Positions 13,042 through 25,486 of a stretch of 64,000 bases of DNA are shown in pieces. A program made the position numbers and the translations under genes. How positions within the stretch are numbered: the stretch's first letter is position 1; the number at the start of each line of letters is the position of its first letter. Origin of the DNA: Cryptomeria japonica (taxonomy: Eukaryota > Streptophyta > Pinopsida > Cupressales > Cupressaceae); the NCBI RefSeq assembly GCF_030272615.1, contig NC_081410.1, positions 284,083,957 to 284,147,956 of the forward strand. The letters run 5' to 3'. A model generated the notes under the pieces. It worked only from the letters and a program-made list of their open reading frames with translations, made no database searches and was not told the DNA's origin.

Positions 13042-13680
13042 GTGACTCAAAACATTGATTTTGATGTAACAAAATTAGGGCTTTCAAGGCACAATCTCCG
13101 AAATGAGGTTCTAAGAGCATGATGTACATCAAAATTGCATTTTGACTCTACCCATTTTGGAATTGGGAATTGTGTCTTGAAACCTTGTTGTGACTCCAAA
13201 CACTTATTTTCATGTTCCAAAAATGAGGCTTTTGAGTCACAAGCTCCGAAATGAGGTTCTAGGGGACACAATGTTTGTCAAAATCATGTTTTGATGCTAT
13301 CAACTTGAGAATTGGGACTTGTGTCTTGAAACATTGTTGTGCCTTTAAACATTGATTTGTGTGTTTTGAAACTAGAGCTTTCGAGCCATATGCTCCGAAA
13401 CGAGTTTCTAAGAGTACGATGTGCATCAAAATTATGTTTTGACACTACAGGCTCGAGAATAGGGACTTCCATCTCGAAACCTTGTTGTGCCTCCAAACAC
13501 CAATTTTGATGCTTCGAAATCGATGATTTTGAGGCATAAGCTCCAAAACAAGGTTTCAAGAGCATGATGTGTGTCAAAATCAAATTTTTACGCAAACGGC
13601 TCCAAAACCATGACTTGCATCTTGAAACCTTGTTGTGTGCCTTTAAACATTTATTTGGGTGTTTTGAAACTGGAGCTTTC

Positions 13681-13993
13681 GAATAAGGACTTGCTTCTTT
13701 AAATCTTCTTGTGCCTCCAAACACTAATTTTGATGTTCCAAAATCGGGGCTTTCAAGACACAAGCTCCCAAATGAGGTTCTAACAGCATGATATACATCA
13801 AAATTGCAATTTGACTCTACCAACTCGAGAATAGGGATTTGCATCTTGAAAGCTTGTTCTGCCTCCAAACACCAATTTTGATGCTTTAAAACCAAAGATT
13901 TTGAAGCATAATATCCAAAACAAGGTTCTAAAAGCACGATGTGCGTCAAAATCAAATTTTGATGCTACCATCTCTAGAATCAGGACCTCTTTC
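13681..13993 (-). repeat. Family B patch inside family A
   Basis: About 313 bp resembling B blocks. The 'ttgcttctttaaatcttct' start, 'gatgttccaaaatcggggc', 'acaccaattttgatgcttt' and 'gctaccatctc' fit B II at 23,620-24,180 better than any A monomer. A monomer 7 resumes after 'ctctttctagaaacc'. Both ends fall inside monomers. Probably copied in by conversion. Confidence 0.6.
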
Positions 13994-15120
13994 TAGAAAC
14001 CTTGTTGTGCCTCAAAACATTGATTTTCATGTGCCAAAATCAGGGCTTTCAAGGCACAATCTCTAAAATGATGTTCTAAGAGCATGATGTACATCAAAAT
14101 TTCATTTTGACTCTACCCACTCTGGAATTGGGACTTGTGTCTTGAAACCTTGTTGTGACTCCAAACACTAATTTTTATGTTACAAAAATGAGGCTTTTGA
14201 ATCACAACCTCCGAAATGAGGTTCTAAGAATGCCATGTTTGTCAAAATTGTGTTTTGATGCTATCAGCTTGAGAATTGGTACTTGTGTCTTAAAACCTTT
14301 GTGTGCCTTTAAACATGGATTTGGGTGTTTTCAAATTGGAGCCTTCGAGCAACATGCTCTGAAATGAATTTCTACAGGCTCCGGAATAGGGACTTGCATC
14401 TTGAAAGCTTGTTATGCCTCCAAACACCAATTTTGATGCTTCGAAACTGACTATTTTGAGGCATAAGCTCCAAAACAAGGTGCTAAGAGCATGATGTGCG
14501 TCAAAATCAAATTTTGATGCTACTGGATCCAGAATCAAGCCTTGCATCTTGAAACCTTGTTATGCATCCAAACATCGATTTTGATGTACCAAAACTGAGG
14601 CTTTTGAGGCACAATTTCTAAAATAGGGTTCTAAGAGCATAATGTGTATATTGGCTCTAGAATCAAGCCTTGCATCTTTAAACCTTATTGTGCCTCAAAA
14701 CATTGATTTTGATGCTTTGAATCTGGGGCTTTTGAGGCACAAGCTTTGAAATGAGGTTTTAAGAGCATGTTGTGCGCCAAAATCAGATTTTAACGCTATT
14801 GACTTTAGAGTCAGGACTTGCATCTTGAAACTTTGTTGTGACTCCAAAAATCGATTTTGATGCTCAAAACTGGGGCTTCAAGGCACAATTTCTAAAACAG
14901 GGTTTTAAGGGCACAATGTGCATCAAACTTGAAGTTTGATGCTACTGGCTCTAGAATAGGGGCTTGCATCTTGAAACCTTGTTGTGCCTCGAAACACTGA
15001 TTTTGATGATCCAAAACCAAGGATTTTGAGGCAAAATCTTTGAAATGGGGTTCTAAGAGCACGATGTGCACCAAAATCAGATTTTGATGCTATTGACTCT
15101 AGAATCTGGACTTGCATATT
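13994..15120 (-). repeat. Family A satellite array (- orientation)
   Basis: One HOR-length run (7, 6, 5, 4, 3, 2, 1, 9) with two small deletions. Monomer 5 joins 4 at 'gaatttctacaggctccgg' near 14,367, and monomer 2 has lost sequence at 'aatgtgtatattggc' near 14,641. It ends at the A-to-B junction shared with the one near 38,246. Confidence 0.88.
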
Positions 15121-17298
15121 GAAACCTTGTTGTGCCTCCAAAAATTGATTTTGATGCTCAAAAATTGGGTCCTTCCAGGCACAAGCTCCAAAATGAGCTT
15201 CTAAGAAAAATGATGTGTGTCTAAATGAAATTTTGACGCTACAGGCTCTAGAATAGGGACTTGCTTTTTGAGACCTTGTTGTGTCTCCAAACAATTATTT
15301 TTAGGTGCCAAAATCATGCCTTTCAATGTACAAGATCTGAAATAAGGTTCTAATAGCACGATGTACATCAAATTGCGTTTTGATGCTACCGACTATGGAA
15401 TTGGGAGTTGTGTCTTGAAACCTTGTTGTGCCTCCAAACACTAATTTTTATACTAAAAAAATGAGTCTTTTTAGGCACAACCTCTGAAATGAGGTTCTAA
15501 GAACACCATATTTGTCAAAATCATGTTTTGATGCTATTTGCTTGAGAATCGGGACTTGTGTCTTGTAACCTTGTTGTGCCTTAAAACATTGATTTTGATG
15601 TTTTGAAATTGGACCTTTCGAGCCACACACTGGGAAATGAGGTTCTAAGAGCATGATGCGCATCAAAATCACTTTTTAACACTGCAGCTCCAGAATAGGG
15701 ACTTGCATTTTGAAAGCTTGTTGTGGCGCCAAACACCAATTTTGATGCTCCGAAACCGAAGATTTTGAGGCATAAGATCCAAAACAAGGTTCTAAGAGAA
15801 TGAAGTAATCAGGACTACATCTTCAAACCTTGTTGTGCCTCCAAACATCGATTTTGATGCTTCAATACTAGGGATTTTGAGGTACAATTTTTAAAACAGG
15901 GTTCTAAGAGCACAATGTGTATAAAAATTGAATTTTGATGCTATTGGCTCTAGAATCAGGGCTTGCATCTTCAAACCTTGTTGTGCCTCAAACCACTGAT
16001 TTTGATGCTTTGAAACTAGGGCTTTCAACGCACAAGCTTTGAAATGAGATTCTAAGAGCACGATGTGCGCCAAAATCAAATTTTGACGCTATTGACTCTA
16101 GAGTCGGGAGTTGTGTTTTGAAACCTTGTTGTGACTCCAAACATTGATTTTGATGCTCCAAAACTGGGTCTTTTGAGGCACAAGCTTTGAATTGAGCTTC
16201 TAAGATAATGAATTGCATCAAAATGGAAATTTGACGCTACAGGCTCCAAGAACAAGGCTTTTGAGGCATAACCTCTGAAATGAGGTTCTAAGAACACCAT
16301 GCTTGTCAAAATAATGTTTTGATGCTATCAGCTTGAGAATCGGGACTTGTGTCATGAAATCTTGTTGTGCCTTTAAACATTGATTTTGATGTTTTAAAAT
16401 AGGAGCTTTTGACCCACATGCTCCGAAATGAGGTTCTAAGAGCACGATGTGCATCAAAATCATGTTTTGACACTACCAGCTCTGGAATAGAGACTTGCAT
16501 CTTGAAATCTTGTTGTCTCTCCAAAGACCAATTTTGATGCTTTGAAACCGAAGCTTTTGAGGCATAAGATCCAAAACAAGGTTCTAAGAACACGATGTGC
16601 ATCAAAATCAAATTTTGACACTACTAGCTCTAGAATCAGGACTTGCATCTTGAAACCTTGTTGTGCCTCCAAACATCGATTTTGATGCTCCAAAACTAGG
16701 GCTTTTGAGGTACAATTTCTAAAATAGGATTTTAAGAGCACAATTTGCATCAAAATTAAATTTTGATGCTACTGGCTTCAAAATGAGGTTCTAAGAGCAC
16801 GATGTGCTCGAAAACTAGATTTTAAAGCTATTGACTCTAGAATTAGGACTTGCATCTTGAAACCTTGTTGTGCCTCCATACATTGATTTTGATGCTCTAA
16901 AACTGGGTCTTTCAAGGCAGAAGCTCTTAAATGAGCTTCTAATTGAATGATGTGCATCAAAATACAGGCTCGGAAATAGGAACTTGCTTTTTGTAGCCTT
17001 TTTGTGCGTTTATGATGTTCCAAATTAAGGGCTTTCCAGGCACAAGGTCTGAAATGAGGTTTTAAGAGACTTATGTGCTGAAAATGGAATTTTAACGCTA
17101 CAAGCTCTAGAATAGGGACTTGCTTCTTTAAACCTGTTGTGTCTCCAAACACTAATTTTGATGTTCCAAAATCAGTTATTTCAAGGCACAAGCTACAAAA
17201 TGAGGTTCTAAGAGCATGATGTACATTAAAATTATGTTTTGACACTACAGACTCTGGAATAGGGACTTGCATCATGAAAGGTTCTTGTGCCTCCAAAC
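15121..17298 (-). repeat. Family B satellite, block I
   Basis: Monomers of the same 147-148 bp length, but with variants not found in the nine A types: 'tgggtccttccaggcac' (15,165), 'gattttgatgttttgaaat' (15,591), 'gtgctcgaaaactagattt' (16,806). The order matches the left part of block IV (38,246 to about 40,335), and its tail matches the start of block V (16,690 against about 55,060). The entry junction is the same as that of block IV. The block ends at about 17,298 where B 'tcttgtgcctccaaac' runs into A monomer 3. No gene is seen. Confidence 0.8.
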
Positions 17299-20220
17299 AT
17301 CGATTTTGATGCCCCAAAACTGGGGGCTTTTGAGGCACAATTTCTAAAATAGGGTTCTAAAAGCACAATGCGCATCAAAATTAAATTTTGATGCTACTGG
17401 CTCTAGAATCGGGGCTTGCATCTTGAAACCTTGTTGTGCCTCAAAACATTGATTCTAATGCTCTGAATCTGGGGCTTTTGAGGCACAAGCCTCGAATGAG
17501 GTTTTAAGAGCACGATGTGCACCAAAATCAGATTTTGACGCTATTGACTCTATAATCAGGAATTGCATCTTGAATCTTTGTCGTGACTCCAAAAATCGAT
17601 TTTGATGCTCCAAAACTGGGGCTTTTGAGGCACAATTTCTAAAATAGGGTTCTAATGGTAGAATGTGCATCAAACTTGAATTTTGATGCTACTGGCTCTA
17701 GAATAGGGGCTTGCATCTTGAAACCTTGTTGTGCCTCAAAACATTGAATTTGATGATCTGAAAACAAGGCTTTTGAGGCACAAGCTTTGAAATGAGGTTC
17801 TAAGAGCATGATGTTCGCCAAAATCAAATTTTGATGCTATTGACTCTAGAATCGAGACTTGCATCTTGAAACCTTGTTGTGCCTCCAAACATTGATTTTG
17901 ATGCTCCAAAATGAAGTCTTTCAAGGCACAAGCTCTAAAATGAGCTTCTCAAAGAATGATGTGCGTCAAAATGGAATTGTTACGCTACTGGCTCTGTAAT
18001 AGGGACTTGTTTCTTGAAACCTTGTTCTACCTCAAAACATTGATTTTGATGTGCCAAAATCAGGGCTTTCAAGGCACAATCTCAAAAATGAGGTTCTAAG
18101 AGCATGATGTACATCAAAATTGCATTTTGATTCTACCCACTCTGGAATTGGGACTTGTGTCTTGAAACCTTGTTGTGACTCCAAAAACTTATTTTTATTT
18201 TCCAAAAATGAGTCTTTTGAGTCACAACCTCCGAAATGAGGTTCTAAGAACACCATGTTTGTCAAAATTGTCTTTTCATGCTATCAGCTTGAGAATTTGT
18301 ACTTGTGTCTTGAAACCTTGTTGTGCCTTTAAACATTGATTTGGGTGTTTTGAAACTGGTGCTTTTGAGCCACATGCTCCTAAATGAGTTACTAAGAGCA
18401 CGATGTGCATCAAAATTATGTTTTGACACTACAGGCTTTGGAATAGGAACTTGCGTCTTGAAAGCTTGTTGTGCCTCAAAACATTGATTTTGATGCTTTG
18501 AATCTGGGGCTTTTGAGGCACAAGCTTTGAATTAGGTTTTAAGAGTACGATGTGCGCCAAAATCAGATTTTGATGTTATTGACTCTATAATCGGGACTTG
18601 CATTTTGAAACTTTATTGTGACTCCAAAAATCTATTTTCATGCTCCAAAACTTGGGCTTTTGAGGCACAATTTCTAAAATAGGGTTTTAAGGGCACAATG
18701 TGCATCAAACTTGAATTTTGACGCTACTAGCTCTAGAATAGGGGCTTGCATCTTGAAACCTTGTTGTGCCTCAAAACACTAATTTTGATGATCCGAAACC
18801 AGGGCTTTTGAGGCACAAGCTTCAAAATGAGGTTCTAAGAGCACGATGTGCACCAAAATTAGATTTTGATGCTATTGACTCTAGAATCAGGACTTGCATC
18901 TTGAAACCTTGTTGTGCCTCCAAACATTGATTTTGATGCTCCAAATTTGAATTTTTTGAGGCACGAGCTCTGAAATGAACTTCTCAAATAATGATGTGCG
19001 TCAAAATGGAATTTTGGCGCTATTGGCTTTGGAATAGGGACTTGTTTCTTGGAACCTTGTTGTGCCTCAAAACATCGATTTTGATGTGCCAAAGGCAGGG
19101 CTTTAAGGGCACAATCTTGGAAATGAGGTTCTAAGAGCACGATATACAACAAAATCAAATTTTGACGTTACCAGCTCCAGAATCAGAAATTGCATCTTGA
19201 AACCTTGTTGTGCCTCCAAACATCGATTTTGATGCTCCAAAATTGGGGCTTTTGAGGCACAATTTCTAAAACAGGGTCCTAAGAGCACAATGTGCATCAA
19301 AATTAAATTTTGATGCTACTGGCTGTAGAATTGGGGCTTGCATCTTGAAACCTTGTTGTGCCTCAAAACATTGATTCAGATGCTCTGAATCAAGGGCTTT
19401 TGAGACAAAAGCTTCAAATGACGTTTTAAGAGCATGATGTGTGTCAAAATCTGATTTTAACACTGTTGACTCTATAATCGGGACTTGCATCTGAAAAAAA
19501 AATTGTGACTCCAAAAATCGATTTTGATGCTCCAAAACTAAGGCTTTTGAGGTACAATTTCTAAAACAGGGTTCTAAAGGCACAATGTGTATCTAACTTG
19601 AATTTTGATGCTACTGGCTCTAGAATAGGGGCTTGCATCTTGAAACCTTGTTCTACCTTAAAACACTGATTTTGATGTTCGGAAACCAGGGCTTTCGAGG
19701 CACAAGCTTCGAAATGAGGTTCTAAGAGCACAATGTGCACCAAAATAAGATTTTGATGCTATTGACTCTAGAATCAGGACTTACATCTTGGAACCTTGTT
19801 GTGCCTCCAAACATTGATTTTGATGCTCCAAAACTAAGTCTTTCGAGGCACAAGATTTGAAATGAGCTTTTCAAAGAATGATGTGCGTCAAAATGGAATT
19901 TTGATGCTACTGGCTCCAGAATAGGGACTTGTTTCTTGAAACCTTGTTGTGCCTCAAAACATTGATTTTGATGTGCCAATATTAGGGCTTTCAAGGCAAA
20001 ATCTCTGAAATGAGGTTCTAAGAGCATGATGTACATCAAAATTGCATTTTGACTCTACCTACTCTGGAATTGGGACTTATGTCTTGAAACCTTGTTGTGA
20101 CTCCAAACACTAATTTTTATGTTCCAAAAATGAGGCTTTTGAGTCACAACCTCCAAAATGAGGTTCTAAGAACACCATGTTTGTCAAAATCATGTTTTGA
20201 TGCTATCAGCTTGAGAATTG
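17299..20220 (-). repeat. Family A satellite array (- orientation)
   Basis: About two HOR units. Monomer jumps: 5 to 2 near 18,450-18,480 (4 and 3 missing), and 7 to 3 near 19,105-19,150 (6, 5 and 4 missing). These sizes fit unequal exchange in register with the monomer. At 19,490-19,503 monomer 1 contains a nine-A run replacing the usual 'ttgaaactttg'. The block ends where monomer 6 passes into a B patch at 'gagaattgatgctattg'. Confidence 0.9.
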
Positions 20221-20545
20221 ATGCTATTGACTCTACAATAGGGACTTGATTCTTGAAACCTTTTTGTTCCTCCAAACACTAACTTACATGTTCCAAAATC
20301 GGGGCTTTCAAGGCACAAGCTCCGAAATGAGGTTCTCAGAGCATGCTGTACATCAAAATTGCGTTTTGATGCTACCGACTCTGAAATTGGGACTTGTCTT
20401 GAGACCTTGTTGTGCCTCCAAATACTAATTTTTATGCTCAAAAAACAAAGCTTTTGAGGGACAACCTCTGAAATGAGGTTCTAAGAACACCATGTTTGTC
20501 AAAATCATGTTTTGATGCTATCACCTTGAGAATTGGGACTTGTGT
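20221..20545 (-). repeat. Family B patch inside family A
   Basis: About two monomers of B type ('aactctacaatagggac'-like start, 'gttccaaaatcggggc', then 'ccaaatactaatttttatg'), followed by A monomer 5 again. It lies 0.5 kb from the start of B block II. Boundaries are approximate. Confidence 0.6.
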
Positions 20546-21009
20546 CTTGAAACCTTGTTGTGCCTTTAAACATTAATTTGAGTGTTTTGAAACTGGAGCT
20601 TTTGAGGTTCTAAGAGCACGATCTGCATCAAAATCACGTTTTGACACTACAGGCTCTGGAATAGCGACTTGTATCTCAAAAGCTTGTTAAGCCTCCAAAC
20701 ACCAGTTTTGATGCTTTGAAACCGATGATTTTGAGGCATAAGCTCCAAAACAAGGTTCTAAGAGTACGATGTGCATCAAAATCAAATTTTAACGCTATCA
20801 GCTCTAGAATCAGGACTTGCATCTTGAAACCTTGTTGTGCCTCCAAATGTCGATTTTGATGCTCCAAAACTAGTACTTTTGAGGCACAATTTCTAAAACA
20901 GGTTTCTAAGAGCACAATGTGCATCAAAATTAAATTTTGATGCTACTAGCTCTAGAATCGATGCTTGCTTCTTAAAACCTTGTTGTGCCTCAAAAGATTG
21001 ATTATGATG
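20546..21009 (-). repeat. Short family A segment between B sequences
   Basis: Monomers 5, 4, 3 and the start of 2 in normal HOR order, about 465 bp. Monomer 5 is shortened ('gagcttttgaggttctaag' at 20,597). The join to B at about 21,010 is inside monomer 2 ('attatgatgtttcaaggc'). Confidence 0.8.
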
Positions 21010-21899
21010 TTTCAAGGCACAAGGTCCGAAATGAGGTTTTAAGAGCACGATGTACATCAAAATTGCGTTTTGATGCTACTGCGTCTTGAAAGCTTGTTCT
21101 ACCTCTAAACACCAATTTTGATGCTTCAAAACTGAAGATTTTGAAGCATAAGATCCAAAACAAGGTTCTAAGAGCACGATGTGCACCAAAATCAAAATTT
21201 GAAGCTACCAGCTCTAGAATCAGGACTTGCATCATGAAACCTTGTTGTGCACCAAAATCAGATTTTGACGCTACAAGTTCCGAAATAGGGATTTGCTTCC
21301 TTAAACCTGTTGTGTCTCCAAACACTTATTTTGATATTCCAAAATCAGTGATTTGAAGGCACAAGCTGTTAAATGAGGTTCTAAGAGCATGATGTACATC
21401 AAAATTATGTTTTGACGCTACAGGCTCCGCAATAGGGACGTGCATCTTGAAAGCTTGTTGTGCCTCCAAACACCAATTTTGATGCTTTGAAACCGAAGAT
21501 TTTGAGGCATAAGCTCCAAAACATTCTAAGAACACGATGTGCATCAAAATCAAATTTTGACGATACCGGATCCAGAATAAGGACTTGCATCTTGAAACCT
21601 TATTGTGCTTCGAAACAATGATTTTGATGCTCCAAAACTGGGGCTTTTGAGGCCCAATTTATTAAACAAGGTTCTAAGAGCACAATGTGCATCAAAATTG
21701 AATTTTGATGTTACTGGCTCTAGAATTGGGTCTTCCATCTTGAAATCTTGTTGTGCCTCAAAACAATGATTATGATGCTCCAAACTGGGGCTTTCAAGGC
21801 GCAAGCTTTGAAATAAGGTTCTAAGTGCAAGATGTGCTCAAAAATTAGATTATGACGCTATTGACTCTAGAATTAGGATTTGCATCTTGAAACCTTATT

Positions 21900-22490
21900 G
21901 TGCCTCCGAACATTGATTTTGATGCTCCAAAATAGGGTCTTTTGAGGCACAAGCTCCAAAACGAACTTCTAAGAGAATCATGTGCTATAGGATCCGGAAT
22001 AGGGACTTTCTTTTTGAAACATTGTTGTGCCTCAAAATATTCATTTTGATGTTCCAAAATTAGGGCTTTCAAAGCACAAGCTCCGAAATTAGGTTCTAAA
22101 ATCAGGCTTTACATAAAAATTGCGTTTTGACACTACCGACTCTTGAATTGGGACTTTGTCTTGAATCCTTGTTGTGCCTCCAAATACTAATTTTTATACT
22201 CCAAAATGAGGTATTGATTTTGATGCTCCAAAACTGGGTCTTTCAAGGCACAAGCTCTGAAATGAACTTCTAAGAGAATCATGTGCTATAGGATCTCGAA
22301 TAGGGACTTGCTTTTTGAAACATTGGTGTGCCTCAAAAAATTCATTTTGATGTTCCAAAATTAGGGCTTTCAAAGCACAAGCTCCGAAATGAGGTTCTAA
22401 GAGCAGGATGTACATAAAAATTGTGTTATGACACTACCGACTCTAGAATTGGGACTTTTGTCTTGAAACCTTGTTGTGCCTCCAAATACT
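21900..22490 (-). repeat. Tandem two-monomer duplication in block II
   Basis: The words 'aatcatgtgctataggatc' (21,977 and 22,274) and 'ttcattttgatgttccaaa' (22,043 and 22,342) occur twice about 297 bp apart; blocks III and V have them once. The second copy begins at 'gaggtattgattttgatgc' near 22,207. This accounts for block II being about 300 bp longer than block III between equivalent points. Confidence 0.8.
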
Positions 22491-23342
22491 AATTTTTATA
22501 CTCCAAAATGAGGCTTTTGAGGCACAACCTCTGAAATGAGGTTCTAAGAACACCATGTTCATCAAAATCATGTTTTGACGCTATGAACTTTAGAATCAGG
22601 ACTTGTGTCTTGAAACCTTGGTGTGCCTCTAAACATTGATTTTGATGTTTTGAAACTAGAGCTTTTGAGCCACACACTCTGAAATAAGGTTCTAAGAGCA
22701 CAATGTGCACTAAAATCAGATTTTGATGCTATTGACTCTAGAATTGGGACTTGCATCTTGAAACTTTGTTATGCCTCCAAACACTGATTTTGATGTTCCA
22801 AAACATGGCTTTCAAGGCACAAGCTCTGAAATGAGGTTCTAAGAGTATGATGTACATCAAAATTATGTTTTGATGCTACCGACTCTGGAATTGGGACTTG
22901 TTTCTTGAAACCTTATTGTGCCTCCAAACACTAATATTATGCTAAAAAAATGATGCTTTTTAGGCACAACCTCCGAAATAAGGTTCTAAGAATACCATGT
23001 TTGTCAAAATAATGTTTTGACGCTATCATCTTGAGAATCGGGACTTGTGTCTTGAAACCTTGTTCTGCCTTTAAACATTGATTTTGATGTTTTGAAACTG
23101 AAGCTTTCGAGCCACACGCTACGAAATGATGTTCTAAGAGCATGATGTGCATCAAAATTACATTTTTTGGAATAGGGACTTGCCTCTTGAAACCTTGTTG
23201 TGCCTCCAAACACTAATTTTGATTATCCAAAATCAGGGCTTTCAAGGCACAAGCTCCAAAATGAGGTTCTAAGAGCATGATGTACATCAAAATTGCATTT
23301 TGACGCTACCGACTCTTGAATTGGGACTTGTGCCTTGTTACC

Positions 23343-23501
23343 TTGATGTACATCATGCTCTTAGAACCTCATTTTAGATATTGTGCCTTGAAAGCCTTGA
23401 TTTTGGTAGATCAAAATCAATGTTTTGAGGCACAACAAGGTTTCAAGAAACAAGTCCCTATTCTGGAGCCAATAGCTTCAAAATTCTAATTTGACGCACA
23501 T
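23343..23501 (+). repeat. Single inverted A monomer (type 7) in block II
   Basis: Inside a - oriented B block, 159 bp reads in + orientation. It begins 'ttgatgtacatcatgctc', continues through 'aagaaacaagtccctattc', and ends at 'ttgacgcacat', where 'attgattttgaagctcc' resumes B on the - strand. The sequence is A monomer 7. Blocks III and IV carry the same inverted piece with an internal deletion; here it is whole. Confidence 0.88.
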
Positions 23502-24669
23502 ATTGATTTTGAAGCTCCAAAACTGGGTCTTTCGAGGCACAAGCTCCAAACTGAGCTTCTAAGAGAATGATGTGGGTCAAAATGGAATTTTGACGATACA
23601 AGCTCTTGAATAGAGATTTGCTTGTTTAAACCTTGTTGTGCCTCCAAACACTGATTTTGATGTTTCAAAATCAGAGCTTTCAAGGCACAAGCTCTGAAAT
23701 GAGGTTCTAAGAGCACGATGTACATCAAAATTACTCTGGAATTGAGAATTGTGTTTTGAAACCTTGTTGTGCCTCCAAACACTAATTTTTATGCTCCAAA
23801 TATGAGGATTTTGAGGCACAACCTCCAAAATGAGGTTCTAAGAACACCATGTTTGTCAAAATTATGTTTTGAAGCTATCAGCTTAAGAATCGAGACTTGT
23901 GTCTTGAAACCTTGTTGTGCCTTTAAACATTGATTTTTATGTTTTGAAACTGGAGCTTTTGAGACACACACTCCAAAATGAGGTTCTAAGAGCACGATGT
24001 GTATCAAAATAACGTTTTGACATTACAGGCTTTGGAATAGGGACTTGTGTCTTGAAAGCTTGTTCTGCCTCCAAACACCAATTTTCATTCTTTGAAACTA
24101 AAGATTTTGAGGCATAAGCTCCAAAACAAGGTTCTAAGAGCACGAGGTGCCTCAAAATCAAATTTTAATGTTACCATCTCCAGAATCATAACTTACATCT
24201 TGAAACCTTGTTGTGCTTCCAAACATCAATTTTGATGTTGCAAAATTAGGGCTTTTGAGGCCCAATTAATAAAACAGGGTTCCAAGAACACAATGTGCAT
24301 CAAAATTGAATTTTGTTGCTACTGGCTCTAAAATTAGGGCTTGTATCTTGAAAACTTGATGTGCCTCAAAACATTGATTTTGATGCTCTGAAACTAGGGC
24401 TTTTGAGGCACAAGCTTTGAAATGAGGCTCTAAGACCATGATGTGCACCAAAATTAGATTTTGATGCTATTGAATTTAGAATTAGGACTTGCATCTTGAA
24501 ACCTTGTTGTGCCTCAAAACATTGATTTTTACACTCGAAAACTGGGTCTTTCAAGGCACAAGCTCCGAAATGAGGTTCTAAGAGAATGATGTTCGTCAAA
24601 ATGTAATTTTGATGCTACAAGTTCCGGAATAGGGACTTGCTTCTTGAAATGTTGTTGTGCCTTCCTTGT

Positions 24670-25486
24670 AATTTCTAAAGTAGGGTTCTAAGGGCACAAT
24701 GTGCATCAAACTTGAATTTTGATGCTACTGGCTCTAGAATAGGGGCTTGCATCTTGAAACCTTGTTGTGCCTCAAAACACAGATTTTGATGATCTCAAAC
24801 TAGGGCTTTTGCGGCACAAGCTTTGAAATGAGGTTCTAAGAGCACGATGTGCACCAAAATCAGATTTTGATCCTATTGACTCTATAATCGAGACTTGCAT
24901 CTTGAAACCTTGTTGTACCTCCAAACATTGAACCTCCAAACATTGATTTTGATGCTCCAAAATTGAGTCTTTCGAGGCACAAGCTCTGAAATGAGCTTCT
25001 CAAAGAATAATGTGCGTGGAAATGGAATTTTGACGCTACTAGCTCTGGAATAGGGACTTGTTTCTTCAAACCTTGTTGTGCCTCAAAACATTGATTTTGA
25101 TGTTCCAAAATCATGGCTTTCAAGGCACAATCTTGGAAATCAAGTTCTAAGAGCATGATGTACATCAAAATTGCATTTTGACTCTACCCACTCTGGAATT
25201 GGGACTTGTGTATTGAAACCTTGTTGTGATTCCAAACACTAATTTTTATGTTCCAAAAATGAGGCTTTTGAGTCACAACCTCCGGAATGAGGTTGTAAGA
25301 ACACCATGTTTGTCAAAACTGTGCTTTGATGTTATCAACTTGAGAATTGGTACTTGTGTCTTGAAACCTTGTTGTGCCTTTAAACATTGATTTGGGTGTT
25401 TTGAAACATGCTCCGAAACGAGTTTCTAAGACCATGATGTGCATCAAAATCATGTTTTGAAACTACAAGCTCCAGAATAGGGACTT
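24670..25486 (-). repeat. Short family A segment between blocks II and III
   Basis: End of monomer 1, then 9, 8, 7, 6, 5. Monomer 8 has a 15-bp tandem duplication (24,917-24,931 and 24,932-24,946). Monomer 5 lacks about 20 bp ('tgttttgaaacatgctccg' near 25,399). It ends at 'gggacttaggacttgc' (25,480-25,495), where the shared word 'ggactt' marks the join to B III. Confidence 0.85.

Larger units (their letters stand above)
10028..13680 (-). repeat. Family A satellite array (- orientation)
   Basis: Regular HOR array resuming in monomer 1 and running through two complete units, down to a composite monomer at 13,560-13,680. In the composite, monomer 3 or 4 sequence passes directly into monomer 5 ('gtgtgcctttaaac' near 13,634). 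Monomer 3 at about 12,330-12,366 has lost most of its body ('gactttgattctctaaaac'). The rest is unbroken repeat with no gene. Confidence 0.92.
21010..24669 (-). repeat. Family B satellite, block II
   Basis: Starts at the B position equivalent to 40,118 of block IV, so its beginning overlaps the end of block I by about 220 bp in B coordinates. It contains a local two-monomer duplication (about 21,900-22,490) and one inverted A monomer (23,343-23,501). It ends at a distinctive junction, 'gccttccttgt' then A 'aatttctaaag' at 24,670, which recurs at the ends of blocks III and IV. Monomer order agrees with blocks III, IV and V over their shared parts. Confidence 0.8.

Noticed and set aside
13284-13955. 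Open frame of 223 codons on the - strand, and many others of 60-150 codons
   Set aside because: They are translations of the satellite. 147 bp is 49 codons, so a stop-free frame in one monomer stays open through its neighbours until an indel or a 148-bp monomer. The same peptides appear in several frames and everywhere in the array.
19490-19503. Nine-A run as a poly-A tail of a retroposed element
   Set aside because: It replaces a few bases within an otherwise continuous monomer 1, with satellite on both sides in phase.
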